DNA of 32,201 nt from JBGSUE01 sp041753515 (GTDB taxonomy: Bacteria; Patescibacteriota; Microgenomatia; UBA10105; UBA927): positions 1 to 32,201 of the forward strand of contig JBGSUE010000013.1 in the NCBI GenBank assembly GCA_041753515.1. Direction: 5' to 3'. The notes under the pieces are model-generated. The model was not told the DNA's origin. It saw nothing but the letters and a program-made list of their open reading frames with translations, and ran no database searches. This document shows positions 21,812 to 29,574 of the stretch, piece after piece; position 1 is the stretch's first letter; every line of letters begins with the position of its first letter. Both the position numbers and the translations under genes were made by a program.

Positions 21812-22279
21812 CTATATCCACCGTCTGACTTTTGAACAATACTCAACATAGTCCTTCCCGAACATGTTTATGAGAGTCGGTTCTTCATACCGGGTGATCA
21901 TTATATGAAACACAATAAACATAAGGACCGGATGAACAATGAGCAAGAGATGGCCAAATACTCCGAAATATCCCACGAGTATCAGTAAAACACTACAGTA
22001 CATCGGGTTTCTGGTATACCGGTAGAGTCCCTGGGTCACCAGTTTCTGCGGCGGATCTATAGGCACCGGAGTCCCTTTTCCGATAATTAAAAAAAGCTTA
22101 ATACTGTGCGCCCAATACGACAATCCGATCAATATACATGCGATACCGGAAAATGTTAACAATGGTGATGAGTATACAGGAAGGGAAAGTGCCTGATTCA
22201 GTGATATGTAAATATAAGGTAAAACTATTAATAAAGTTACTCCATACATTAGTGCCAATATTATTGTTAATGGCTTCAT
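21812..22279 (-). CDS. Isoprenylcysteine-carboxyl-methyltransferase-like membrane protein
   Basis: 155 residues with four to five membrane segments. The C-terminal half carries the ICMT/PEMT landmark KLVTQGLYRYTRNPMYCSVLL, then the EEP and FGKDYVEYCSKVRRWI block, which binds S-adenosylmethionine at the membrane face. Related bacterial proteins methylate lipids or small molecules, or are uncharacterised. The ATG at 22279 overlaps the kinase stop (ATGA); an in-frame ATG at 22300 lies inside the kinase gene. Last gene of a four-gene operon. Confidence 0.85.
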   Translation of the reverse strand: MKPLTIILALMYGVTLLIVLPYIYISLNQALSLPVYSSPLLTFSGIACILIGLSYWAHSIKLFLIIGKGTPVPIDPPQKLVTQGLYRYTRNPMYCSVLLILVGYFGVFGHLLLIVHPVLMFIVFHIMITRYEEPTLINMFGKDYVEYCSKVRRWI

Positions 22280-22776
22280 TGATTGATTTTCAAAATACAC
22301 CCATCAATTGAATTAGATTCCGTATCTAGTTTGATTGCACCGGGATATGGGGAATTCCTGACGATTGAATACAGCCGTTTAATCACATCCTTCCCGAGCG
22401 GTTTCCGGCAGCCTTCCCTGATTCCCGGTCTTTCGGTGTCACGGCGATACAATGTTTCCAGAGAACAGTTCAGTTCATACACAGATGAGGAAATATTTTT
22501 CAATTGTGCAATGGCGACTGCATGTTCAATATATTCAGTTTTCTGGAATATGCCATCCATGACAACGGTAAATTTTTCTTTCAACAGATATTCCAGAGTT
22601 GCCAGCGCCGCCTCATTTGCATTCTCCCATCCGGGATCCCCGGTTTCGGAGAAAAAATCCTTGAAAGCGTCCACTTTCAGCCACACGATTCTCTTCTGGA
22701 AATTCCGCAGTTTTTTGGCAATCGTCGACTTGCCGCTCGCCGGCGCCCCGCGAAGAATGACAAGATGTTGATTCAT
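22276..22776 (-). CDS. P-loop kinase-like ATPase (AAA_33/zeta-toxin-like)
   Basis: 166 residues. Walker A GAPASGKST lies at about 10-18 directly after the first strand (MNQHLVILR). It is followed by KVDAFKDFF, the Walker-B-like strand FTVVMDGIFQ, and a basic lid with RRDTERPGIREGCRKPLG. This is the small phosphotransferase fold of polynucleotide kinases, zeta toxins and AAA_33 proteins; the substrate is unknown. No antitoxin-like gene is evident next to it. The ATG at 22776 is 7 nt downstream of the preceding stop; an open frame to 22875 is inside that gene. Confidence 0.82.
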   Translation of the reverse strand: MNQHLVILRGAPASGKSTIAKKLRNFQKRIVWLKVDAFKDFFSETGDPGWENANEAALATLEYLLKEKFTVVMDGIFQKTEYIEHAVAIAQLKNISSSVYELNCSLETLYRRDTERPGIREGCRKPLGKDVIKRLYSIVRNSPYPGAIKLDTESNSIDGCILKINQ

Positions 22777-22783
22777 AACAGGA

Positions 22784-23296
22784 TTAAAACAGTGATGATC
22801 TGCCGTGGGGGCCCATGACGGGGCGGTCGCATTTTTCCCACAAAGAATCAAAAAACTGCCGTTGTTCCCTGGCATACCGCTCGCTCAGAATTTCAAACGC
22901 AAAACGATCGTTTCCTGTATATGTATAATAGGCAACGACATCATTGTAGATTAAAGTTTCCACATCTATACGGTAGATTTTTGGATCAATATACCGCGTA
23001 TCCATACACACTTCATCGAATCTGTCCACGGTTGTATAGTCATAATATGCATGATTAGTGATTTCCAGAATGCGGGTTTTCTTCGCGAGATACTTCTGCC
23101 GAATTTCATCCGCTTCCTTCTGGTTAAACATGATGTTCAGCGAGGCATAGGTCGCCTCAATCACACGCAGATCCCCCTTAGCCTCAAGCGAATTAAGCGC
23201 AACCTTCCGGAATCCGTCTGTCGGTTCATACGTCACCACTGTCAGTCCGGTACCGGACGTAATTTTCTGTACGGGTTGTAGCATTTCGTCTGTCAT
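22784..23296 (-). CDS. Uncharacterised 170-aa protein, possibly a TrmB-type effector domain without HTH
   Basis: No strong family recognition. The end of the protein (LIYNDVVAYYTYTGNDRFAF, then EILSERYAREQRQFFDSLWE) resembles the ending of PLD-like effector domains attached to TrmB-family regulators in archaea and CPR bacteria: a strand with an aromatic sensor-like residue, then a helix ending in F-x-x-LW. There is no helix-turn-helix at the N-terminus. If correct, it could be a ligand-sensing remnant or a partner of a separate regulator. Its ATG overlaps the EamA stop (ATGA), which sits it firmly inside the operon. Confidence 0.65.
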   Translation of the reverse strand: MTDEMLQPVQKITSGTGLTVVTYEPTDGFRKVALNSLEAKGDLRVIEATYASLNIMFNQKEADEIRQKYLAKKTRILEITNHAYYDYTTVDRFDEVCMDTRYIDPKIYRIDVETLIYNDVVAYYTYTGNDRFAFEILSERYAREQRQFFDSLWEKCDRPVMGPHGRSSLF

Positions 23297-24159
23297 ACTG
23301 CGTATAACGATATTCCCATAATACCAATAAATACCATTGATAATCCAATCGCGGTTTTTACATACAGCTTCTCATCCATGAATATGACAGCCAGAAGAAT
23401 GACAAGTGCCCCGCTTGTGGCCGTAATCGGGGATGCGATGGAGGCAAATGCATTGGAAAAACTCAACCACAAAAGACCTGTTCCGATCGTGCTGAAGAGC
23501 GAACCTAAAAGGGCAAATTTATACTGTCCGAAATTCCGTTTTGTTTCCGAAACTATTATGCCGATCTTCTGTTTTTCCACAGCCAGGTACGTCAGGGCAA
23601 CCGGAATCTGGACAAGGGCAAGCATGAAAAGAAAACTGTAATCACCTGTCCTGTTGATGATTTTTTTAGACAGCGTATCCGACAGGCCGATGGCAACGGC
23701 GGCGGCAACCGGCCAGAACAATGCACCGCTTTTTTTAAGTTCCGCAAAACTCAATTTCGACGGCAGATACGTACACAGTGTTCCTAAAACCGTCAGCAGA
23801 ATAAATATAAGCTGGGTACCGGTAAGCCGTTCACCGTTTATCAGGTACGAAAAAAAGATGGTATAAATCGGATAACTGCCGATCAAAATCGCCGTAATGG
23901 AAAGTTGTCCTTTTGAAAGGGCGTAAAAATACAATGCCTCGGAAAGGATGGCTGAGAGAATAGCATATACGAGCACTTCACCGAATAATGCTGAATTCAC
24001 ACCCATGAAGAGCGCCACAGGTATCCAGATGGCAAGACCCAGAAGCGCTTCAAACAAAAACGCGACAGACGGCTCAAAATCCCGGAAGCTCTTTTTCAAC
24101 GCGCCCTGGCCGAGCGCAAGAAAGAATGACGCATAAATCGCGGCAACAATACCAAACAT
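23293..24159 (-). CDS. EamA/DMT-family transporter (second copy)
   Basis: 288 residues, ten membrane helices in two EamA halves. Landmarks: SEALYFYALSKGQLSITAIL and IGSYPIYTIFFSYLINGERLT in the first half, SFSNAFASIASPITATSGAL and VIFMDEKLY in the second. It is only distantly similar to the copy at 16193, so this is not a recent duplication. It heads a four-gene operon. An extended -10 (TGATACAAT) places the predicted start 1 nt before the ATG. Confidence 0.9.
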   Translation of the reverse strand: MFGIVAAIYASFFLALGQGALKKSFRDFEPSVAFLFEALLGLAIWIPVALFMGVNSALFGEVLVYAILSAILSEALYFYALSKGQLSITAILIGSYPIYTIFFSYLINGERLTGTQLIFILLTVLGTLCTYLPSKLSFAELKKSGALFWPVAAAVAIGLSDTLSKKIINRTGDYSFLFMLALVQIPVALTYLAVEKQKIGIIVSETKRNFGQYKFALLGSLFSTIGTGLLWLSFSNAFASIASPITATSGALVILLAVIFMDEKLYVKTAIGLSMVFIGIMGISLYAV

Positions 24160-24166
24160 AGGTTAT

Positions 24167-24172
24167 ATTGTA
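24167..24172 (-). promoter_or_regulatory. Extended -10 box of the second EamA operon
   Basis: TGATACAAT on the minus strand (TACAAT at 24172-24167), 7 nt from the ATG at 24159; leaderless start expected. Confidence 0.55.
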
Positions 24173-24192
24173 TCACCCGGTCCGATACAATT

Positions 24193-24705
24193 TCAGAATT
24201 CTTTAAAATATGCCTTATACAATAAATAGTCTTTTTCGGAATGCAGGACAAACCGGATTTCGGTGAACCAGTCATCTTTGGAGATATAATCAGTAATGGT
24301 TTTGTGAACGATCCATGCAGCATCTTCTTTGGGGAATCCGTAGACCCCGGTTGAAATTGCAGGAAACGCAATAGTTTTGATGCCGTATTGTTTTGCTAAA
24401 AATAGACTATTCAGATAACAGGAGGCAAGAAGTTCAGACGCTTTTTCAGGAGTGTGTTGGTGATAGACAGGCCCAACAGTATGAATCACATATTTCGCCG
24501 GAAGATGATACCCGCGGGTTTTTTTTGCCTCTCCGGTTTTGCACCCGCCCAATGTTTTACACTCTTTCAACAGGTCCGGTCCGGCTGCTGCGTGGATCGC
24601 ACAATCCACACCCCCACCGCCTAACAGTGTCGGATTGGCCGCATTCACAATGGCGTCAACGTGCTGCGTTGCGATATTGTCATGTACTATTGATATATGT
24701 GTCAT
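24193..24705 (-). CDS. Macro-domain protein (MacroD-type ADP-ribosyl/O-acetyl-ADP-ribose hydrolase)
   Basis: 170 residues, a single macro domain at standard length. The signature DAIVNAANPTLLGGGGVDCA, then IHAAAGPDLLKECKTLGGC, matches the MacroD class with the catalytic GGGGVD loop. The second loop is AFPAISTGVYGFPKEDAA. These enzymes remove mono-ADP-ribose from proteins or nucleic acids, or deacetylate O-acetyl-ADP-ribose. Its ATG overlaps the stop of the GIDE-LemA gene (ATGA), so the two are translated together; this is suggestive of a shared ADP-ribose-related or membrane stress role. Confidence 0.94.
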   Translation of the reverse strand: MTHISIVHDNIATQHVDAIVNAANPTLLGGGGVDCAIHAAAGPDLLKECKTLGGCKTGEAKKTRGYHLPAKYVIHTVGPVYHQHTPEKASELLASCYLNSLFLAKQYGIKTIAFPAISTGVYGFPKEDAAWIVHKTITDYISKDDWFTEIRFVLHSEKDYLLYKAYFKEF

Positions 24706-26096
24706 GACGGTTCCGTTGCATCCGGTACGATCGAAATAAATGGCATTGGTTTCATCGATAAAATCAATGCGAGCAGTACGAAGGGAAATTGTGATACGAG
24801 CGTGTTGAATTTCCGCACTGTTCTGTTGTAGAAACTCCGCGCATAAGCAATCCGCTCCTCCGTATCCACAAGACTTGTCATGATATGTATAAAATTATCA
24901 GATGCCTTTATTTCAGGATATTTCTCAATGATAGCGAAAATAGAACCTGACATCCCGGAAAATTTGTCCGGAAGAGATTGAATATATTCAGCATGGACTC
25001 TTAGCAGAGAAATCATCTTTTGTACTTCCAGTTCATATGTTGAAAAAGATTTCACGAGTTCTTCTATCTGTGGAATCAGTTGTGACCGTCTGGTAAGTTC
25101 GATATCAATTTCATGCTGAGCAAATATGGCACGTTGCCTGAGTGAAATCATACGGTTATACATCGTCCACACGATACTGCCAACGATTATACTGTTTCCT
25201 GAAATCATCAGGCCAAGCAAGAGCTGTGTATCGATATGAAGAAAATAATTGAGTGACAATACTGTAACAGAAAATCCCAATGCTACCAGAAAATGAACAA
25301 GATACACCAATCCCCCTCCACGGTAAAATTCGTTCACATATGCCTCTTTTGTTTTTTGACTGATAATTAGAGGATGCTGTTCTGATTCCCTGAGGACATA
25401 CTCCCCGTTCATTTTCCGTACAATTCCATGTGCAAATATCTTTGTCATCGGAGGAAGAATATATTCAGACTGTCTGTGATTTGCGGAATAAACGGCAATA
25501 CCCAAAAAAGTATCATCCCGGCGAAGTATTTTTTTCACAAAGACGGCAGTGCAGTCGATTTCACTAAGTTGCGGATCCGGCACCATCCGGTTGCGGGATT
25601 CTATGTCAAAACCGGAAAAATCACTATCCATATTTTCCGGATCGATTTTCAATTTTCCGCGTTCATCCAGGATATAAAACGGAGCTAGATTCACCTGATT
25701 ATCCACAACTTCCCATCTTTCATTTTTCCCTGAACCGACTTTTTTTTCGGTAATGCTATGATAATATACGCATTCAAATCCGGAATATGGAGCATGTAAA
25801 ATGTTCTGCTTATCAAAAATAATAGTTCCTTCAACCGATGCCGGGATATCAGGACTTACTTCGTTTGTTTCCAAAAGCGGCGTCGTTTCTATGGTAAAAA
25901 TTTGTTTTTCGTTCTTGAGATATTGAAGTGTGTAATAAATGCTTCCGGTAAATATAACCAGACCGCAGGCAAAAAATTTTACCATCATGACAGGAAGGGA
26001 AAAACATTCATCACACCGTCTACCAGAAAGCATGATGATAAAAAAACAAATCGTCAAAATAGAAACAACAGCCGATGATACTGTTATGCGTTTCAT
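24702..26096 (-). CDS. GIDE-type domain fused to LemA, membrane protein
   Basis: 464 residues. Two N-terminal membrane segments (about 7-25 and 36-60) are separated by a CxxC (GRRCDEC). Residues about 85-190 match the GIDE/MULAN (BAM) domain: ASVEGTIIFDKQNILHAPYS, ECVYYHSITEKK, RWEVVDNQVNLAPFYILDER. Two further membrane segments lie at about 263-312. The C-terminal part is LemA-like: MYNRMISLRQRAIFAQHEID, the IPQIEELVKSF helix, and FIHIMTSLVDTEERIAYARS, followed by FYNRTVRKFNTL. In mitochondrial MULAN the GIDE domain precedes a RING; no RING is present here. GIDE and LemA both recur as parts of bacterial membrane systems. Here they are one chain coupled to a macro domain. Function unknown. 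Confidence 0.88.
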   Translation of the reverse strand: MKRITVSSAVVSILTICFFIIMLSGRRCDECFSLPVMMVKFFACGLVIFTGSIYYTLQYLKNEKQIFTIETTPLLETNEVSPDIPASVEGTIIFDKQNILHAPYSGFECVYYHSITEKKVGSGKNERWEVVDNQVNLAPFYILDERGKLKIDPENMDSDFSGFDIESRNRMVPDPQLSEIDCTAVFVKKILRRDDTFLGIAVYSANHRQSEYILPPMTKIFAHGIVRKMNGEYVLRESEQHPLIISQKTKEAYVNEFYRGGGLVYLVHFLVALGFSVTVLSLNYFLHIDTQLLLGLMISGNSIIVGSIVWTMYNRMISLRQRAIFAQHEIDIELTRRSQLIPQIEELVKSFSTYELEVQKMISLLRVHAEYIQSLPDKFSGMSGSIFAIIEKYPEIKASDNFIHIMTSLVDTEERIAYARSFYNRTVRKFNTLVSQFPFVLLALILSMKPMPFISIVPDATEPS

Positions 26097-26117
26097 AAAC
26101 CCACAGGTATAAATATT

Positions 26118-26705
26118 TCAGTCACAAAAATTGGGTTTCAGGATTACGTCGGGAAATCCGTATTCATTTCTCATCTGATCGCAGTCAATGCTTCCGTTGC
26201 CGTCGTACACCACCATCCACACCCCGTCTTTCTGATACGCCAGAAACTGACCGCCTCCCGCACCCCCGAACTTCACACTTCCGGAGACAAACGTGTCCAC
26301 GGCTTTTGATACTGTCACATTCACATCTTCCACCGGTTTTTCATATTTAAGAGACAGAATATACCTAATCTGGTCTGCGGCCGAATCCTCACAATTCTCC
26401 TCCCAGAGGCGCAAACACTTGGCCTTCGGTTCACACCAGCTGTATCCGGCCGATCCGATACACCCGTGCTCATCGGCATCGCCCCCAACCATCTGCTGAC
26501 CATTCCCCGATACGTTTTCCGTAAACGTAACTCCATCAGCAGTTGCACACTTCCTGGGATACGATTCCATGATGGCGTTCCCTGCCTTCTCGCATTCTTC
26601 AAATGACGAAATATCCGCTCCCCGATTGGACCGGGATATGATGATCACACCGACCGCGATAAGAAACAGCGCGGCAATAATGATACCGGTTTTTTTCTCT
26701 TTCAT
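26118..26705 (-). CDS. Anchored extracytoplasmic Cys-rich protein
   Basis: 195 residues. N-terminal membrane anchor (about 7-25), then two small modules: SSFEECEKAGNAIMESYPRK, a short motif I associate with exported CPR-type proteins, and HGCIGSAGYSWCEPKAKCLR ending WEENC, a Cys-rich cluster. The C-terminal part (KFGGAGGGQFLAYQKDGVWM, VVYDGNG, then CDQMRNEYGFP) resembles small extracytoplasmic domains that follow such motifs. Eight cysteines in total suggest disulfides, consistent with the Trx-CcdA gene nearby. It starts 6 nt after the preceding gene's stop. Confidence 0.75.
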   Translation of the reverse strand: MKEKKTGIIIAALFLIAVGVIIISRSNRGADISSFEECEKAGNAIMESYPRKCATADGVTFTENVSGNGQQMVGGDADEHGCIGSAGYSWCEPKAKCLRLWEENCEDSAADQIRYILSLKYEKPVEDVNVTVSKAVDTFVSGSVKFGGAGGGQFLAYQKDGVWMVVYDGNGSIDCDQMRNEYGFPDVILKPNFCD

Positions 26706-26710
26706 GACTC

Positions 26711-26720
26711 TTCACCTCCC
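26711..26720 (-). promoter_or_regulatory. Shine-Dalgarno overlapping the upstream stop codon
   Basis: GGGAGGTGAA on the minus strand includes the last codons and TGA of the preceding gene, 5 nt before the ATG at 26705. Confidence 0.7.
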
Positions 26721-27839
26721 GATAATGACACTTGCCAATATTTTTTCAGCATCCTGTTGATACACGTGAGCGTCCGGACCTTCTGCCATCACCATGAACC
26801 CGTATACCTCACCGCCTGACTGAAGATGATAGTAGGTAAAACACCCCAGACCGCACACGGAAACAGTTTCATACCGGTTCGCTCCGATAGTTTTTTCTGA
26901 ATATTGTGGAGGCCTGTCGGGAGCAAGTTCCGACTGCATCCCGTATGTACGTTTCATCCAGTCGGCAAGTTCTTCGTCCGTTGTGACAGGCAGCATCACG
27001 GCAAAGGAAACGCCGTCGTAAAGCTCCGTCTGCGGCCGCTGGGTTTGCCCGATATGGGTTAAAGAAAACAAATCGCCGTTCTGGAAATTCTGTCCTCCAT
27101 CACCAACCTGCCAGGCGGACGGATACCGGAATGTCAATCCCCATGTCCTGTTATCATACGTTTTCCAGTCATCCGAATTTTGCACATTCGGACGGGCAAA
27201 AACCGTCTCCGGAGAAAAAGTAATGGTCGAAATGATGTTTTCAATCTCACTGTCCGTCAGAAAATAGGGCGACACAGTATCAGCGCCGCTATACGATCCG
27301 ACCAGATAGGTTGCCTGTGCAAAAAACACAAGATACCGCCGCTCCACTGTGCCTTCCGGAAATTCCCACGGTTTTTCGTTCACATACGCCTGGGCGCCGT
27401 ATCCTCCCAGCATCCGGTCACCGGTCCGGGTATACGTATAGTACTGGGTAAGATCCGGTATACCCTCCGACACAACCACCTGCTCGTCCTGCTTCAACCG
27501 CCGCAGGGTATCCGTCACTTTTGCCGAATAATTGTAAATCTCCCCTTCCCCAATTACGACTCCGACAGGAACAACGGAAACATAGATCATGTCCGTGGGA
27601 CCGGCTCCAGGTTCATCAGATTTTTTAAAATACAGCCGGCTCCACTCTCCGTTCTCCTCCTCTACAAATCCATCCGGAAGGCGCAGCGTATATCCGGGTC
27701 CGGATACAGTCTGCCCTCCGTCTGATTGTTCCTGCGGCAAAGCGGGTATATCCTGGATGTGCTGAATTCTTCCACGGTACATAAAAAAAAGGATTCCAAT
27801 AACAGCACAACCAAAAAGTATCCACGTAATTTTTTTCAT
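26712..27839 (-). CDS. Anchored protein with two PsbP-like modules
   Basis: 375 residues. N-terminal anchor (MKKITWILFGCAVIGILFFM), a short linker, then two related modules. The first is GPGYTLRLPDGFVEEENGEW ... IYVSVVPVGVV; the second is YDNRTWGLTFRYPSAWQVGD ... VSFAVMLPVTTDEELADWMK. The 'GLTFRYPSAW' opening is typical of PsbP/DUF1795-like folds found in many exported proteins. Function unknown. TATACT lies 11 nt upstream of the ATG at 27839; an alternative ATG at 27860 lies upstream of that -10 box and is rejected. It is co-transcribed with the Cys-rich protein. Confidence 0.78.
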   Translation of the reverse strand: MKKITWILFGCAVIGILFFMYRGRIQHIQDIPALPQEQSDGGQTVSGPGYTLRLPDGFVEEENGEWSRLYFKKSDEPGAGPTDMIYVSVVPVGVVIGEGEIYNYSAKVTDTLRRLKQDEQVVVSEGIPDLTQYYTYTRTGDRMLGGYGAQAYVNEKPWEFPEGTVERRYLVFFAQATYLVGSYSGADTVSPYFLTDSEIENIISTITFSPETVFARPNVQNSDDWKTYDNRTWGLTFRYPSAWQVGDGGQNFQNGDLFSLTHIGQTQRPQTELYDGVSFAVMLPVTTDEELADWMKRTYGMQSELAPDRPPQYSEKTIGANRYETVSVCGLGCFTYYHLQSGGEVYGFMVMAEGPDAHVYQQDAEKILASVIIGR

Positions 27840-27850
27840 ATCGTATGTTG

Positions 27851-27856
27851 AGTATA
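27851..27856 (-). promoter_or_regulatory. -10 box of the PsbP-like gene
   Basis: TATACT on the minus strand; predicted leader about 5 nt before the ATG at 27839. Confidence 0.45.
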
Positions 27857-27889
27857 TCATGACACTATACTTCTTTTTCTATCTTCCTG

Positions 27890-27918
27890 TATAATAGTCC
27901 AAGTGTACGAAAAGGAGG
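27890..27918 (+). promoter_or_regulatory. -10 box and strong Shine-Dalgarno of the next exported protein
   Basis: TATAAT (27890-27895) and AGGAGG (27913-27918) 6 nt before the ATG at 27925; a conventional leadered start. Confidence 0.65.
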
Positions 27919-27924
27919 TTCACC

Positions 27925-28485
27925 ATGACAGAATCAACTGATACAGTTAAAAAAACTACCCAAAATAAAACATTGGTTATAATCGTAGCTGTTGTCATCG
28001 TCCTGGCTGTTGCCGGATATGCGCTCAAAGCCGTATCCAATAAAGCATCCCAGATGGTCGGGGAGAAAGTGACCGAAAAAATGATCGAGTCAGCGGCAGG
28101 AGGCAACGCCGACGTGGATATCAAGGATGACGGCATGACGATCACAACCGATAAAGGCACATTTACTGCGGGGACTGAACTTCCTGCCGACTGGCCCAAC
28201 GATGTTCCTGCATATACAGGTGCAACTGTGACATATTCAGGGTCGAGCAATGCCGATGAAGGCACGGGGTACAGCGCCGTATTTTCGACAAAAGACGATT
28301 ATACAAAAGTAGCCGCATATTACACCAATGAATTACCCAAACAAGGCTGGGCAATAGAAAGCACGCAAAATATTACCGGCACGACGGTGATGGCGGCAAC
28401 AAAAGATACCCGGACCATATCCGTTGCCGCATCAACAACCGACGGTGAAACGTCCATTACTATTGGTGTCGCGTCAAACAACTGA
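27925..28485 (+). CDS. Anchored extracytoplasmic protein, 186 aa
   Basis: A short cytoplasmic N-terminus, one membrane segment (about 17-36: LVIIVAVVIVLAVAGYALKA), a helical stalk, then a compact alpha/beta domain (about 75-186). The domain contains LPADWPNDVPAYTGATVTYS, YTKVAAYYTNELPKQGWAIE and a final threonine/serine-rich sheet (TISVAASTTDGETSITIGVA). The Y-x-x-L-P-x-x-GW-x-x-E block is seen in small exported domains of unknown role. The gene has one of the strongest ribosome sites in the window, suggesting an abundant protein. It converges on the CcdA gene with stops abutting. Confidence 0.8.
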   Translation: MTESTDTVKKTTQNKTLVIIVAVVIVLAVAGYALKAVSNKASQMVGEKVTEKMIESAAGGNADVDIKDDGMTITTDKGTFTAGTELPADWPNDVPAYTGATVTYSGSSNADEGTGYSAVFSTKDDYTKVAAYYTNELPKQGWAIESTQNITGTTVMAATKDTRTISVAASTTDGETSITIGVASNN

Positions 28486-29574
28486 TTAAAACAAACCGCC
28501 AACGATCGCGATTCCCATCGCAAGTAGGACGATGCCTGCTATCAGGTGAAGCGCGCGCAGACGCTTCTGCCGTATCTCTTCGGCATGGGCCGGATCAAAC
28601 CCTTTGTATACCAGCCAGGTAATCACAAGCATCGGGGAAACGAAAATGAGATTGTAGAGAGCAAGATACCTGATTGCCTCGCCGCTGTACACATTTTTTG
28701 CCAGCATCCCGAGAATCACAATATACGGTCCGCTGGTACAGGGCAGCAAAAAAAGGCTCACTAAAAAACCGGTAAAAAAAGCACCTACGGGGCTTGTGAC
28801 CGAGTGAATAAGTTTTTTGAGGGACGGCCGCCATGATAACGGCACCTCCATCAGAAATCCTTTCCCGTACCACATCCAGTCTTTCAGATTGAAAAGCCCC
28901 AATACAATCGCTACCCACCCGATAATCCGGTAGAATCCGGCGGACAACCCGGAAGAATCAAGTGCCGTAAACAGTCCCAACCCCATCAGGAAATATGACA
29001 GAAAGATGGAAAGGGAAAATGCCAGTCCGGAAAAGAGCGCTTTTTTGCTGCTGCCTGTTGCCAGAATCGTGGTCATAAGAATAATGAGAACAGCAAACTC
29101 GCACGGATTGATCGCATCAACAAGCGCTCCGGCAACAACCGCGGCAAGAGTAAGACCAGTCTGCATTTTTGTCTCCTCAACAGCAGGCGTTGGAGGTATT
29201 GCACCGGGAGTGAGCGTAGGCTCGATCGGAAGATTTTTGAGGAATACGATAATCGGCCCGTCCCCAACAATCACGCGTTCACCGTATATCATCGTCGGGA
29301 CACCGCGGCCTGTCAGCGGTATACCCAACCGGTCCAATTCCCCGCTGAATACTTCAGCATTCGACCGGTTCTGGTATATTTCCTTTCTTTCGATTTCATA
29401 GGCGGGTGCGATGCCGTTTTCATGAATATATTCCTCCACGTTTGCGCAGTGCGGGCACCCGATACCGTAATAAAGTGTCAGTACGGAAGTCTCCTGTGCA
29501 CCCACCGACCGCGGCAGCAGCACAAAAAATGTCATAATAATCCCGAACAGCCAAAATTTTGCGTTAATGATCAT
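28486..29574 (-). CDS. Thioredoxin/glutaredoxin-like domain fused to CcdA-type thiol transporter
   Basis: 362 residues. Signal or anchor (about 7-26), an extracytoplasmic thioredoxin-like domain with YYGIGCPHCANVEEYI (Cys40 and Cys43) and the cis-Pro region GVPTMIYGERVIVG, a P/T-rich linker, and six membrane helices of the CcdA/DsbD-beta family. The two membrane Cys are in NPCEFAVL (Cys158) and LPCTSGPY (Cys279). It should carry electrons across the membrane to reduce or recycle exported disulfides. Its start overlaps the ZIP gene by 11 nt, placing it in the zur-like operon. Confidence 0.92.
   Translation of the reverse strand: MIINAKFWLFGIIMTFFVLLPRSVGAQETSVLTLYYGIGCPHCANVEEYIHENGIAPAYEIERKEIYQNRSNAEVFSGELDRLGIPLTGRGVPTMIYGERVIVGDGPIIVFLKNLPIEPTLTPGAIPPTPAVEETKMQTGLTLAAVVAGALVDAINPCEFAVLIILMTTILATGSSKKALFSGLAFSLSIFLSYFLMGLGLFTALDSSGLSAGFYRIIGWVAIVLGLFNLKDWMWYGKGFLMEVPLSWRPSLKKLIHSVTSPVGAFFTGFLVSLFLLPCTSGPYIVILGMLAKNVYSGEAIRYLALYNLIFVSPMLVITWLVYKGFDPAHAEEIRQKRLRALHLIAGIVLLAMGIAIVGGLF

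Noticed and set aside
22276..22776. P-loop kinase as a zeta-type toxin of a toxin-antitoxin pair
   Set aside because: No small antitoxin-like gene is adjacent, and the operon neighbours are a transporter and a methyltransferase-like protein.
16193..24159. The two EamA transporters as a recent gene duplication
   Set aside because: Their sequences differ throughout and their operon partners are unrelated.
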